A stretch of DNA of 41,054 bases from WVXT01 sp964345635 (GCA_964345635.1 CAYFRM010000045.1:1-41054), one strand, 5' to 3'. Shown: positions 24,826 to 33,058, numbered from the stretch's first letter. The notes: generated by a model from the sequence alone, not told the origin. A program made the numbers and translations.

Positions 24826-24850
24826 CTTATCTTTGCGCATAATATATTAT
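24822..24850 (+). promoter_or_regulatory. Putative promoter of the HTH-PilZ genes
   Basis: TTGACT at 24822-24827 and TATTAT at 24845-24850 have a 17-nt spacer. The -35 box overlaps the end of pgeF. The -10 box lies inside the first of two near-identical 20-bp direct repeats, which suggests control by a bound protein. Other AT-rich -10 choices exist in the same stretch. Confidence 0.55.
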
Positions 24851-24900
24851 TAAATATCACAGGAAATCAACATATAGCACAATATATTACTAAAAACCAC
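24841..24900 (+). promoter_or_regulatory. Tandem 20-bp operator-like repeats
   Basis: Units at 24841-24860 (AATATATTATTAAATATCAC) and 24881-24900 (AATATATTACTAAAAACCAC) match at 17 of 20 positions. The 20 nt between them are divergent but also end in CAC. The repeats keep the same face of the helix and overlap the putative -10 box. They lie directly before a gene for a small MerR-like DNA-binding protein, a probable autoregulator. Confidence 0.6.
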
Positions 24901-24918
24901 GAAATATAGGAGAAAATA

Positions 24919-25098
24919 ATGCATAAATTAATGACTATAAAAGAAGTAGCAGATTATCTTAGATTAAGTAAGGTCACAGTGTACAAAATGACGCGCGAGG
25001 GTAAGATTCCTGCCCTAAAAATCGGGAAACAGTGGCGTTACAACAAATCAGAAATCGATTCCTGGATGAAGCAAAAATCGAATAGCGAAAATCATTAA
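24919..25098 (+). CDS. Small excisionase/MerR-type HTH protein
   Basis: The 59-residue product MHKLMTIKEVADYLRLSK... is a stand-alone winged helix-turn-helix of the HTH_17 excisionase type. TIKEVADYLRLSKVTVYKM forms the HTH, and REGKIPALKIGKQWRYNKSE forms the wing and following helix. The product ends with IDSWMKQKS and a short polar tail. Stand-alone domains of this type act as excisionases in phages or as BldC-like regulators that polymerise on direct repeats. There are no integrase or phage genes nearby, and tandem 20-bp repeats lie upstream, so a regulatory role is more likely. ATG 24919 follows AGGAG (24908-24912). The PilZ gene begins 19 nt after the stop. Confidence 0.88.
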   Translation: MHKLMTIKEVADYLRLSKVTVYKMTREGKIPALKIGKQWRYNKSEIDSWMKQKSNSENH

Positions 25099-25117
25099 GT
25101 TCTGGAAGGGAGAAAAA

Positions 25118-25693
25118 ATGAAAAGAATTCCAACGGCAACGGACAGGAGGGTAGCAGTAAGAGTTTTGGCGGGGATTCCTGTGAAAGTAAGAGTCAAGGA
25201 TTTGCCCGATAATATTCCCACGAGTTTCTCGGGAGAGACAGCCGATCTGAGTTCCCGGGGAGCTTCGCTTCTTTTAAGCAATTCTCTGCCAGTCTCTTCC
25301 AGGATTTCATTGACTCTTGATTTGGCTTTTCCTCTTCCCCGATTAGAGACGGACGCGAAAGTCTTGTGGAATTATTTCCTGCCGAGAGATAAAAAATTTA
25401 ATTGTGGCGTGCAATTTTTAGGTTTAAGGAAAGAGTATAAGAGAATATTGGAAAAATTTACAGAGGCAAAAAACAGTCTGGGGGAAACAGTCCCCGAAAG
25501 GAGAAAAATAGAAAGAAGGAAGTGCGAACGGAGAACCACGCTGCTCCCTGAATATGATTCCAATCGCCGGCGAGTGAGGAACAGGAGGTCTTCCCATCGT
25601 AGAAAAGTCCCGATGAAGCGGTTTTTTGCAAAATTGACAAACTCGGTACTGCGATTAATTCTTCTGTTCAAAAAGAGAAATATCGAATCATGA
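25118..25693 (+). CDS. PilZ-domain protein with arginine-rich tail
   Basis: PilZ domains bind the second messenger cyclic di-GMP. The N-terminal DRRVAVRV provides the arginine-rich RxxxR-type segment, and ADLSSRGASLLL matches the D/NxSxxG motif; NCGVQFLGLRKEYKRIL closes the barrel. After about residue 120 the protein has a highly basic ERRKIERRKCERRTT stretch and further RR pairs (VRNRRSSHRRK), ending in FFAKLTNSVLRLILLFKKRN, possibly a membrane-associating helix. The total is 191 residues. ATG 25118 has GGGAG upstream. It shares the putative promoter with the HTH gene. The function of the RR-rich tail is unknown. Confidence 0.8.
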   Translation: MKRIPTATDRRVAVRVLAGIPVKVRVKDLPDNIPTSFSGETADLSSRGASLLLSNSLPVSSRISLTLDLAFPLPRLETDAKVLWNYFLPRDKKFNCGVQFLGLRKEYKRILEKFTEAKNSLGETVPERRKIERRKCERRTTLLPEYDSNRRRVRNRRSSHRRKVPMKRFFAKLTNSVLRLILLFKKRNIES

Positions 25694-25709
25694 TAATCAT
25701 AAATAAGAT

Positions 25710-26390
25710 ATGTCAATAGGAGAAAATTTAGAAAAAATTGAAGATAAGATCCGCATCAGGTCGGAAATGGTCGGTCGGAGCCCGGGGGAGATAACTCTGG
25801 TGGCGGTGACCAAGACGGTGGAAGTGGCCAGGATGGAAGAAGCAATAACTGCGGGAGTAGATATTATTGGCGAAAGCCGCGTTCAGGAAGCAAAGGAAAA
25901 GTACGGACAATTGAAGAGTAGAGTTATCTGGCATCTGGTAGGACACTTGCAGAGGAATAAGGCAAAAGATGCTGTCAGAATGTTTGATTTGATCCATTCC
26001 GTGGACAGCGCTAAATTGGCGAAAGAGATTGACAAGCAGGCCGGAAAAGTTGGCAAGATACAGAAAATATTGATCGAAGTGAATGTGTCGGGAGAAGAAT
26101 CAAAGTACGGAGTAACTCCCGAAGAAGCAATTACTCTTATTGAGGAACTCAGTCTCCTTCCCCACGTAAGGATTAAGGGACTGATGACTATGGCGCCCCT
26201 TTATGAGAGTCCGGAAGATTCTAGACAGCACTTCAGGAAATTAAAAGAACTCGGGGAAGAAATAAAAGCCAGGAATATAAAGAATGTAGAAATGGTATAC
26301 CTCTCTATGGGTATGAGCAATGACTTTGAAGTGGCTATTGAGGAGGGCTCAAATATGGTGCGCATAGGAAGAGCAATCTTTGGCCCATAA
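25710..26390 (+). CDS. yggS: Pyridoxal phosphate homeostasis protein (YggS/PLPBP)
   Basis: This is a non-enzymatic PLP-binding TIM-barrel protein of the alanine racemase N-domain type that keeps PLP and amino acid pools balanced. The PLP lysine lies in LVAVTKTVEVARMEEAI. Other signatures are IIGESRVQEAKEKY, WHLVGHLQRNKAKDAV (the family HxxGxLQxNK), GLMTMAP, YLSMGMSNDFEVAIEEG, and the phosphate-binding NMVRIGRAIFG. The 226 residues are normal. The placement just before proC and yggT is a widespread order after dcw clusters. The ATG has only weak purines upstream. Confidence 0.95.
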   Translation: MSIGENLEKIEDKIRIRSEMVGRSPGEITLVAVTKTVEVARMEEAITAGVDIIGESRVQEAKEKYGQLKSRVIWHLVGHLQRNKAKDAVRMFDLIHSVDSAKLAKEIDKQAGKVGKIQKILIEVNVSGEESKYGVTPEEAITLIEELSLLPHVRIKGLMTMAPLYESPEDSRQHFRKLKELGEEIKARNIKNVEMVYLSMGMSNDFEVAIEEGSNMVRIGRAIFGP

Positions 26391-26413
26391 ATGATGATAT
26401 AAGAAATAAGACT

Positions 26414-27370
26414 ATGAGACAGAACAAAGAAAAAGAAAGAAGAAAAAAAGGAGAAAGACGCCGTCCCGGTGGAGGGAGACCCCCTTTTGTTGAGCGTCGG
26501 AAAAGAGAAAGGAGGAAAGATTCATCCGCTATGACCTCTGAAGAAAAAAGGAATCTGTGGAAAGAGAAAAAGATAGCATTTATTGGTTGTGGAAATATGG
26601 GCAGCGCATTGGTCTCGGGAACTCTGGGGAGCGGACTGATTAGTAAAGACAAAGTTCTGGTTACCGATATCAGGCCCGGGCAGCTTGACGAGATTAAGAA
26701 AAAAGAAGGAGTCTCTACCACCGAGAACAACATAGAAGCAGTGGAAAAGAGCGATATTATTGTTTTGGCGGTAAAGCCCCGGGTAATGGAATCGCTTCTT
26801 TCGGAAATCAAGGGCGTTGTAACGGAAGATAAATTAATTATCTCCGTCGCTGCGGGGATTACAACCGGCTTCATAGAGAAAATTCTGGGGAAAGAGGTTC
26901 CCGTGGTTAGAGTAATGCCCAATACTCCTGCCCTGGTGAAAACAGGCGCCTCGGGTCTATCCCCGGGTAAGTACGCGGGAGAAGAAGAAGAGGCTATTGC
27001 AGAACAGATGATGCTGAGAGTGGGAATTGTGGTCAAAGTTCCCGAAGAGATGCTTGATGCAGTAACTGCCTTATCGGGCAGCGGGCCTGCGTACGTATTT
27101 TATGTTATTGAATCGCTAATCGAAGCGGGTAAAGAAATGGGATTAGCGCAGGAGAACGTGCGGAAACTGGTTGAGCAGACGGTCCTGGGCGCGGTGAAAA
27201 TGGTTATGGAAAAAGGAGAAAGTCCTCAGGTCTTAAGGGCGAAAGTGACATCGCCTGGCGGAACAACCGAGGCGGCATTAGAATATCTTAAACAAAAAGA
27301 ATTTCAGAAAACTTTGATTGCCGCTGTGAAAAAGGCGGCTATAAGATCAAAAGAGCTAAGCAAAGGTTAA
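26414..27370 (+). CDS. proC: Pyrroline-5-carboxylate reductase, with arginine-rich N-terminal extension
   Basis: ProC reduces pyrroline-5-carboxylate to proline with NAD(P)H. The Rossmann motif KIAFIGCGNMGSALVSG starts only at about residue 55. Catalytic-domain motifs are VVRVMPNTPALVKTGASGL, ALSGSGPAYVFYVIESL, and KVTSPGGTTEAALEYL. From ATG 26414 the protein carries about 52 extra residues rich in ERRKK/ERRKRERRK, unlike normal ProC of about 270. ATG 26531 would give a normal-length enzyme, but the nearest GGAGG (26511-26515) is 15 nt away. No ribosome binding site is seen at 26414 either. The arginine-rich stretch resembles the tail of the PilZ protein two genes upstream. The true start is uncertain. 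Confidence 0.93.
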   Translation: MRQNKEKERRKKGERRRPGGGRPPFVERRKRERRKDSSAMTSEEKRNLWKEKKIAFIGCGNMGSALVSGTLGSGLISKDKVLVTDIRPGQLDEIKKKEGVSTTENNIEAVEKSDIIVLAVKPRVMESLLSEIKGVVTEDKLIISVAAGITTGFIEKILGKEVPVVRVMPNTPALVKTGASGLSPGKYAGEEEEAIAEQMMLRVGIVVKVPEEMLDAVTALSGSGPAYVFYVIESLIEAGKEMGLAQENVRKLVEQTVLGAVKMVMEKGESPQVLRAKVTSPGGTTEAALEYLKQKEFQKTLIAAVKKAAIRSKELSKG

Positions 27371-27379
27371 GGAGGCAAG

Positions 27380-27649
27380 ATGCAATTTCTACTGAATGTT
27401 CTTGGTTATCTGATTAACAGTCTATTAATTATCATGTTTGTCGTGGTTTTGGCAAAGTTGATTTTGACCAGACGGGGTAAAGACTTAAACACAACTTTTT
27501 TGGGGCCGATCATTAAAGACTTTTCGGAAACTATTTTCAATCAGGCGCGTAAGTTTGTCTCCATTGAGGAAGAATCTACTCTCGCTGTCACCCTTCTGGT
27601 GATATTTGTCGTACTCTTTTGGGCAGTGGGTTCTTTCATTATAAAATAA
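27380..27649 (+). CDS. YggT-family small membrane protein
   Basis: The 89-residue product has two hydrophobic helices (about residues 5-27 and 65-88) joined by a polar loop. YggT proteins have this layout and are often encoded next to proC and yggS. Sequence signatures are weak here: the usual proline-rich loop is replaced by FLGPIIKDFSETIFNQARKF. The family call therefore rests on context and topology. The role is unknown; relatives have been linked to osmotic tolerance and to division site placement. ATG 27380 has a clear AGGAGG 5 nt upstream. Confidence 0.65.
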   Translation: MQFLLNVLGYLINSLLIIMFVVVLAKLILTRRGKDLNTTFLGPIIKDFSETIFNQARKFVSIEEESTLAVTLLVIFVVLFWAVGSFIIK

Positions 27650-27653
27650 AACA

Positions 27654-28688
27654 ATGATTAACACAATCCGGTGGAAAAAAGGCAAAGTCTATATTTTGGA
27701 CCAGAAGAAACTTCCTCACAAAGAAGAAATAATTGAGTGCGGGAACTACCAAAAGGTTGCCTTGTGTATTGAAAAGATGTCTATCCGCGGCGCTCCCGCA
27801 ATCGGCATCGCCTCTGCTATGGGGATGGCTCTGGGAGCAAGAAACATAAAGGATAGAACGAAAGACGGGTTCTTCAACAAGTTGGAGATTATAGCAAATC
27901 GTTTTCTGCACACCCGGCCAACCGGGGCAAATCTATTCTGGGCAATGGAGAGGCTCGTTGGCCTGGCCCGAAAGAATCGTAAGAAATCTTTGCAGGAAAT
28001 CAAATATATTCTGGAAAAAGAAGCCATTAATATGCTGAAAGAGGACGTTCGGTTAAACAAGCAAATTGGTAAAAACGGGCTGAAATTAATCAATAAGCCG
28101 GTCAATATTCTTACCCATTGCAATGCAGGTTCTCTGGCCACAGGAGGCTATGGAACAGCCCTGGGAGTAATTAGAGAAGCTCACAGCAAGGGAAGGATAA
28201 AAAAGGTTTTTATCGATGAAACGCGTCCCGCGCTACAGGGAGCGCGGCTTACTACCTGGGAGCTTATGCACGATAAAATTCCCGCCGTCTTGATCTGCGA
28301 TAATATGGCCGGGTATCTTATGCAGAACGACTTTGTAGATTGCGTAATTGTGGGGGCCGACCGCATTGCCGCAAACGGCGACGTAGTAAACAAGATCGGC
28401 ACCTATACTCTGGCTGTTCTGGCAAGGAATCATCGGGTTCCTTTCTACGTTGCCGCTCCCTCTTCCACTGTCGATATGAAGACTCGTCAGGGCGGGGATG
28501 TGGTGATTGAACAGAGGGATGTCAGAGAAGTTCTGGAACTACAGGGAAAAAGAATCGCTCCCCGGAATATGGCTGTGGTCAATCCCGCTTTCGACCTTAC
28601 TCCGCATAATCTGGTGAGCGCTATCGTAACCGAGAAAGGCATTATCAGGCAACCCGATAGGAAAAAGATGGTCTCGCTTTTCACATAA
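27654..28688 (+). CDS. mtnA: S-methyl-5-thioribose-1-phosphate isomerase MtnA
   Basis: MtnA converts methylthioribose-1-phosphate to methylthioribulose-1-phosphate in the methionine salvage pathway. Signatures are KMSIRGAPAIGIASAMGMAL, the catalytic cysteine in LTHCNAGSLATGGYGTAL, DETRPALQGARLTTWEL, and the catalytic aspartate in VGADRIAANGDVVNKIGTY. VPFYVAAPSSTVD follows. The 344 residues match MtnA; related eIF2B-type enzymes such as ribose-1,5-bisphosphate isomerase are less alike at these sites. ATG 27654 is 4 nt after the previous stop and lacks an evident ribosome binding site, so translation may depend on coupling. No other methionine salvage gene is in the window. Confidence 0.94.
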   Translation: MINTIRWKKGKVYILDQKKLPHKEEIIECGNYQKVALCIEKMSIRGAPAIGIASAMGMALGARNIKDRTKDGFFNKLEIIANRFLHTRPTGANLFWAMERLVGLARKNRKKSLQEIKYILEKEAINMLKEDVRLNKQIGKNGLKLINKPVNILTHCNAGSLATGGYGTALGVIREAHSKGRIKKVFIDETRPALQGARLTTWELMHDKIPAVLICDNMAGYLMQNDFVDCVIVGADRIAANGDVVNKIGTYTLAVLARNHRVPFYVAAPSSTVDMKTRQGGDVVIEQRDVREVLELQGKRIAPRNMAVVNPAFDLTPHNLVSAIVTEKGIIRQPDRKKMVSLFT

Positions 28689-28739
28689 GTAAGAGGAACC
28701 TTTGTGGAAGGGGTGACAGAGAGCGAAGCGAACGCAATC

Positions 28740-28764
28740 AGGGGAAACCTGTGAGGTTTCCCCT
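28740..28764 (+). repeat. Strong hairpin in the ileS leader
   Basis: AGGGGAAACC (28740-28749) and GGTTTCCCCT (28755-28764) form a perfect 10-bp stem with a TGTGA loop. No T run follows, so it is not a normal intrinsic terminator. It lies about 35 nt before the ileS ATG in a 110-bp gap without genes. T-box features were looked for and not seen. Confidence 0.6.
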
Positions 28765-28798
28765 ATTGAGCACAGGCTGATTCACAGGAGATTGAAGA

Positions 28799-31633
28799 AT
28801 GGAATACAATAAGACGATAAACCTTCCCGCCACCCAGTTTCAAATGAAAGCCGATTTGCCCCGGCGGGAACCCCGCATACAAAAGAGATGGAAGGAAATG
28901 AAATTATACGAAGCTATCCAGGAGAAGAATAAGGGGGGACCCCGGTATGTTCTTCACGACGGGCCGCCATATGCCAATGGAAACATACATATCGGGACCG
29001 CCTTGAATAAAATTCTTAAGGATATAGTCGTCAAGTTCAAACTTATGGAAGGATGCAACGTTCCCTTCGTTCCCGGATGGGATTGCCATGGACTGCCTAT
29101 CGAATACCAACTATTGAGGAATCTCGGTCTGAGAAAAGAAGAGATAGACAGGGTCGAATTTCGCAGGAAAGCGCGCGCTTACGCGGAACAGTTTGCTTCC
29201 ATTCAGAAAGAAGAGTTTAAACGACTGGGAATTTTTGGTTACTGGGAAAATTCGTATTTCACGATGTCCTACGATTATGAGGCAAAAATCATTGAAATCT
29301 TCAAGCGACTCGTGGGGCAGGGTTATATTTACAGAGGGAAAAAACCAGTCTATTGGTGCGCAAATTGCGAGACCGCCCTGGCGGAAGCGGAAATAGAATA
29401 TTCGAATCATACTTCCCATTCTGTTTACGTGAAATTTCCTCTCAAGAAATTGGGAAAAGATAGAGAGACCGAATTTGCACTTCCCACTTCCGTTCTCATC
29501 TGGACGACGACTCCCTGGACTTTACCCGCTAATGTAGCGGTTGCTTTTCATCCCCAGTACGAATATGCTTGGGTAAAGGTTTCCCCCGCGGATTCTTCCT
29601 TGGAAGAAGAGATATTAATTGTGGCTAAAGAGTTAGTATCGAATCTTATGGAGAAATTCGGCGTCGAAAATTATGATATCCTGAAAGTTTCTCCGGGCAA
29701 AGATTTCGCGGGGATTGTCTGTTCTCATCCTTTTATGGAGCGGGATTCTCTGGGCATCCTGGCCGATTTCGTGACTCTAAAAGAGGGAACGGGAATAGTG
29801 CACATTGCTCCCGGACACGGGCAGGAAGATTACCAGATGGGTTTGAAATACGGACTTCCTGTTCTGGCTCCCGTAGATGGTAAGGGAAAATTTACGGAAG
29901 AAATTCCGCAATTTTCCGGAATGGACGTTTTTTCTTCCAACAAGCTGATCATAGAAGAGATGCGAAGTTCCTCTCGCCTTCTCCTTTCCGAAGAGATTGT
30001 CCACACCTATCCCCATTGCTGGCGCTGCAAGAAGCCGATTATTTTCCGGGCTACGGCGCAGTGGTTCCTGGATGTAGATAAAAATGGACTCAGGGAAAAG
30101 ATGCTAAAAACGATAAAAAAAGTGGAATGGATTCCCAAAATTGGAGAAAATAGAATTTCCAGTATGGTGGAGGCAAGGCCGGATTGGTGCCTTTCCCGAC
30201 AGAGATATTGGGGAGTTCCCCTGCCTATCTTTTATTGCAGAGATTGCGGGGAGCCACTAATGTCCGAAGAGAGCATCGGTGCTGTTCGGGACCTGGTTCT
30301 GAGGGAGGGGAGCGATGCCTGGTATATAAGAAAGGAAGAAGAGATTCTGCCGGAAAATATAGAGTGCCCTAAATGCAAAAAAAGAGAATTTATCAAAGAG
30401 AAAGATATTATGGATGTCTGGTTCGATTCCGGAATCAGCCATGAGGCTGTTTTGAGAGAGCGAAAAAACCTATCCTGGCCTGCGGACCTGTACCTCGAGG
30501 GCTCAGACCAGCACAGGGGTTGGTTCCAGACCTCATTGATTCCTGCCGTTGCTCTGGAAAAGGCGGCTCCCTATAAGAGTGTTTTAACTCACGGGTTCGT
30601 TGTGGACGGCGAAGGCAGAAAAATGTCCAAATCGATAGGCAATGTAATTGCCCCCCAGGAAATTATCGAAAAGTACGGCGCTGAAATTTTGCGGTTATGG
30701 GTTGGTTCGGAAGACTACCGTGAAGATATGCGCATTTCTTCAGAAATTATCGGTCACCTTGTGGATGGTTATCGGCGCATCAGAAACACTTTTCGTTTCC
30801 TTCTGGGAAACCTGAATGATTTCCGCACTTCCCGGACAGTAAAATACAAGGATATGTCGGAAATCGATCGGTGGGTGCTGCATAAACTGCAGGAATTGAT
30901 TTCCCAAGTGGTAAAAGACTATCAATCTTTTGGGTTGCATCGAGTTTATAGAAATATCCACAATTTCTGCACCAAGGAGCTCTCTTCTTTCTATTTAGAT
31001 GTGCTCAAGGATAGGCTGTATACTTTTGGCAGAGATTCTCTCCCGCGCCGGTCAGCCCAGACGGTTCTTTATGAACTGGCGGTGAGTTTGATCAGGCTGA
31101 GCGCGCCGATTCTCTCCCACACTGCCGAAGAAGCCTGGCAGTTGGTACCGGAGGTTGAACAGGCGAGTGTCTTTTTGACCAATCTCCCCCGGGTGGAAAA
31201 GAAATACTGGAACGAAAGACTGGCAAAAAAGTGGGAGAATATTTTGCTCCTGCGGAAAAGTGCGATAAAGACACTGGAGATTGCCCGGAAAGAGAAGATT
31301 ATCGGAAGTTCTCTGGAAGCAGAGGTGGATCTTTATACACAGGAAAAGAAATTAGCGGCTTTCCTTCAAGATTACCGGGAAGACTGGAAGGAAATCCTCA
31401 TCGTGTCCGAAGTGAAGATTCTCCCACAGATGCGGGAGGTCTCCTCCGGGATAAGCAAGGGAAAATCGGAAGTTATGATGAATAGCGAGGAAATCTCCGG
31501 ACTGTGCATCGCAGTGAAAAGAGCGCCGGGAAAGAAATGTGTGCGTTGTTGGAACTGGAGTCCCACCGTGGGAGAGAGTAGAGAACATACCCAGCTTTGC
31601 GCAAGGTGCACTGAGGTAGTGAAGAATCTGTGA
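28799..31633 (+). CDS. ileS: Isoleucyl-tRNA synthetase
   Basis: IleRS charges tRNA-Ile with isoleucine. Class I signatures are HDGPPYANGNIHIG (the HIGH motif) and GRKMSKSIGNVIAPQ (KMSKS). The editing domain carries IWTTTPWTLPANVAVAFHP and later GTGIVHIAPGHGQEDYQMG. The C-terminal zinc finger is present as KKCVRCWNW and LCARCTEVV, characteristic of the bacterial (type 1) form and of mupirocin-sensitive type. The protein has 944 residues, complete. ATG 28799 follows AGGAG (28786-28790). The final TGA overlaps the lspA GTG, so the two genes are coupled, an order seen in many bacteria. Confidence 0.97.
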   Translation: MEYNKTINLPATQFQMKADLPRREPRIQKRWKEMKLYEAIQEKNKGGPRYVLHDGPPYANGNIHIGTALNKILKDIVVKFKLMEGCNVPFVPGWDCHGLPIEYQLLRNLGLRKEEIDRVEFRRKARAYAEQFASIQKEEFKRLGIFGYWENSYFTMSYDYEAKIIEIFKRLVGQGYIYRGKKPVYWCANCETALAEAEIEYSNHTSHSVYVKFPLKKLGKDRETEFALPTSVLIWTTTPWTLPANVAVAFHPQYEYAWVKVSPADSSLEEEILIVAKELVSNLMEKFGVENYDILKVSPGKDFAGIVCSHPFMERDSLGILADFVTLKEGTGIVHIAPGHGQEDYQMGLKYGLPVLAPVDGKGKFTEEIPQFSGMDVFSSNKLIIEEMRSSSRLLLSEEIVHTYPHCWRCKKPIIFRATAQWFLDVDKNGLREKMLKTIKKVEWIPKIGENRISSMVEARPDWCLSRQRYWGVPLPIFYCRDCGEPLMSEESIGAVRDLVLREGSDAWYIRKEEEILPENIECPKCKKREFIKEKDIMDVWFDSGISHEAVLRERKNLSWPADLYLEGSDQHRGWFQTSLIPAVALEKAAPYKSVLTHGFVVDGEGRKMSKSIGNVIAPQEIIEKYGAEILRLWVGSEDYREDMRISSEIIGHLVDGYRRIRNTFRFLLGNLNDFRTSRTVKYKDMSEIDRWVLHKLQELISQVVKDYQSFGLHRVYRNIHNFCTKELSSFYLDVLKDRLYTFGRDSLPRRSAQTVLYELAVSLIRLSAPILSHTAEEAWQLVPEVEQASVFLTNLPRVEKKYWNERLAKKWENILLLRKSAIKTLEIARKEKIIGSSLEAEVDLYTQEKKLAAFLQDYREDWKEILIVSEVKILPQMREVSSGISKGKSEVMMNSEEISGLCIAVKRAPGKKCVRCWNWSPTVGESREHTQLCARCTEVVKNL

Positions 31634-32145
31634 AAGCAATTCTTTTTGGCCGGGGGGATGATCATCGGGTGTACTTAATTGCTCTAGTATTACTTTTTAT
31701 TGACCAGTTCTCCAAATACCTGATCAGGCAAAATATGTCTCTTGCCGAGTCGATTCCGGTTATAAACAATATATTCCACATAACTTATGTGGAGAACAAA
31801 GGCATTGCTTTCGGACTTTTTCCTCAAGGTCACACTCTTTTTATCGTTATTTCTTTGATTGTTATTTTGGGTATTCTCTTTTTCGAAAGAAAAAAAATCA
31901 TCAAATCATTGAGAGAAAAGGCATGCTTGGGATTGATTCTGGGAGGCGCTTCAGGTAATCTCGTTGACCGGTTAAGGTTCGGGTTTGTAATCGATTTTTT
32001 GGATTTTCGCATATGGCCGGTGTTCAACCTTGCCGATTCGGGCGTCTGTATTGGTGGCATTCTTATGGTATTTTTTCTTTTAAAGAAGCGTACCCGTAAG
32101 GAAAAGACCGTTGTTGAGCGAGACGAAAGAACTTGTTGTGCATAG
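31630..32145 (+). CDS. lspA: Lipoprotein signal peptidase (SPase II)
   Basis: LspA cleaves the signal peptide of prolipoproteins after lipid attachment to the cysteine. It has four membrane helices. Catalytic aspartates lie in GGASGNLVDRLRFGFVIDFL and FNLADSGVCIGGIL, and the early FIDQFSKYLIRQ and VENKGIAFGLFPQ motifs are also typical. The length of 171 residues is normal. GTG 31630 overlaps the ileS stop by 4 nt. The last 35 nt overlap rluD if that gene starts at TTG 32111. Confidence 0.95.
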   Translation: MKAILFGRGDDHRVYLIALVLLFIDQFSKYLIRQNMSLAESIPVINNIFHITYVENKGIAFGLFPQGHTLFIVISLIVILGILFFERKKIIKSLREKACLGLILGGASGNLVDRLRFGFVIDFLDFRIWPVFNLADSGVCIGGILMVFFLLKKRTRKEKTVVERDERTCCA

Positions 32146-33058
32146 GGGAGAAAAGGGGAAGAGACTCGATTTATACTTGTCTTCTTCTTTTCCGCGCCAT
32201 TCCCGGAATTCCCTGCAAAAGATGATTGCCGAGGGAAATATACTGGTTAACGAGAGGGTTGTTCCCAGGCATTATAAAGTTAAAGAAAAAGACGTAGTAA
32301 GGATGAAGATTCCTGCGGTTAAGCCGCACAAGGCGTTTCCCGAGAAGATTCCTCTAAACGTCATCTATGAAGATAAATCCATAATTGTACTCAATAAGCC
32401 GGCGGGCATGGTAGTCCATCCTGCTTGCGAAAACTATTCGGGGACATTGGTGAACGCTCTTCTGTACCGTTTTCCTGGTTTAGCCAGGGGAAAATTTCCC
32501 GATATTAATCGCGTGGGGATTGTTCACCGCCTGGACAAGGACACTTCCGGGGTTATGGTCGTTGCCAAAAATAACAGTTCCCTTTCCTTTTTGGCCAAAC
32601 AGTTTGAGAATAAAAAAGTGGAAAAAGTGTACCTGGCGTTGGTTTTTGGCAGGATTGTAAACCCCGAGGGAAGCATCGAGGCGCCGGTCGGTAGAAAGAT
32701 TACCGACCGTAGAAAGATGGCTGTAACCTCGATAAGGAGCCGCCAGGCAATTACTGATTTTACGGTGCGTGAGATTTTGGGAGATTTTACATTCCTGGAG
32801 GTAAGACCGAAGACAGGGAGGACGCATCAGATAAGGGTCCATCTGGCACACATCGGACACCCTGTAGTAGGAGATAATGAGTACGGACGTCCCGGGGCAG
32901 AGAATTTGGGAGTGAGCCGACAGCTTCTGCACGCGCACAAATTGGGATTTGTCCATCCTGTCAAGAAGGACTGGATAAGATTTACCGCTCCCCTTGCCGG
33001 GGATTTCAGAAAAGTAATCGCTCGGCTGAGAAAGAATAGAAGGAAAGCTAATGGTTGA
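32111..33058 (+). CDS. rluD: Ribosomal large subunit pseudouridine synthase, RluD family
   Basis: This RluA/RluD-type enzyme isomerises uridines in 23S rRNA, in E. coli RluD at positions 1911, 1915 and 1917. An N-terminal S4 domain (GKRLDLYLSSSFPRHSRNSL and GNILVNERVV) is followed by the catalytic domain. The domain has IYEDKSIIVLNKPAGMVVHP and the catalytic aspartate in VGIVHRLDKDTSGVMVVAK. It also has FLEVRPKTGRTHQIRVHLA and GHPVVGDNEYG. The 315 residues fit. TTG 32111 (or the adjacent TTG 32114) gives a normal N-terminus and overlaps lspA; GTG 32138 would cut into the S4 domain. The exact rRNA target is inferred from family only. Confidence 0.93.
   Translation: MLSETKELVVHRGEKGKRLDLYLSSSFPRHSRNSLQKMIAEGNILVNERVVPRHYKVKEKDVVRMKIPAVKPHKAFPEKIPLNVIYEDKSIIVLNKPAGMVVHPACENYSGTLVNALLYRFPGLARGKFPDINRVGIVHRLDKDTSGVMVVAKNNSSLSFLAKQFENKKVEKVYLALVFGRIVNPEGSIEAPVGRKITDRRKMAVTSIRSRQAITDFTVREILGDFTFLEVRPKTGRTHQIRVHLAHIGHPVVGDNEYGRPGAENLGVSRQLLHAHKLGFVHPVKKDWIRFTAPLAGDFRKVIARLRKNRRKANG

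Noticed and set aside
24841..24900. CRISPR array
   Set aside because: Only two 20-bp AT-rich units with one 20-bp spacer and no cas genes; better read as an operator.
24919..25098. Phage excisionase within a prophage remnant
   Set aside because: No integrase, attachment site or other phage gene lies nearby; context fits a chromosomal regulator.
28689..28798. T-box riboswitch before ileS
   Set aside because: The T-box antiterminator sequence (AGGGTGGNACCGCG type) and the specifier stem are not found, and the leader is too short.
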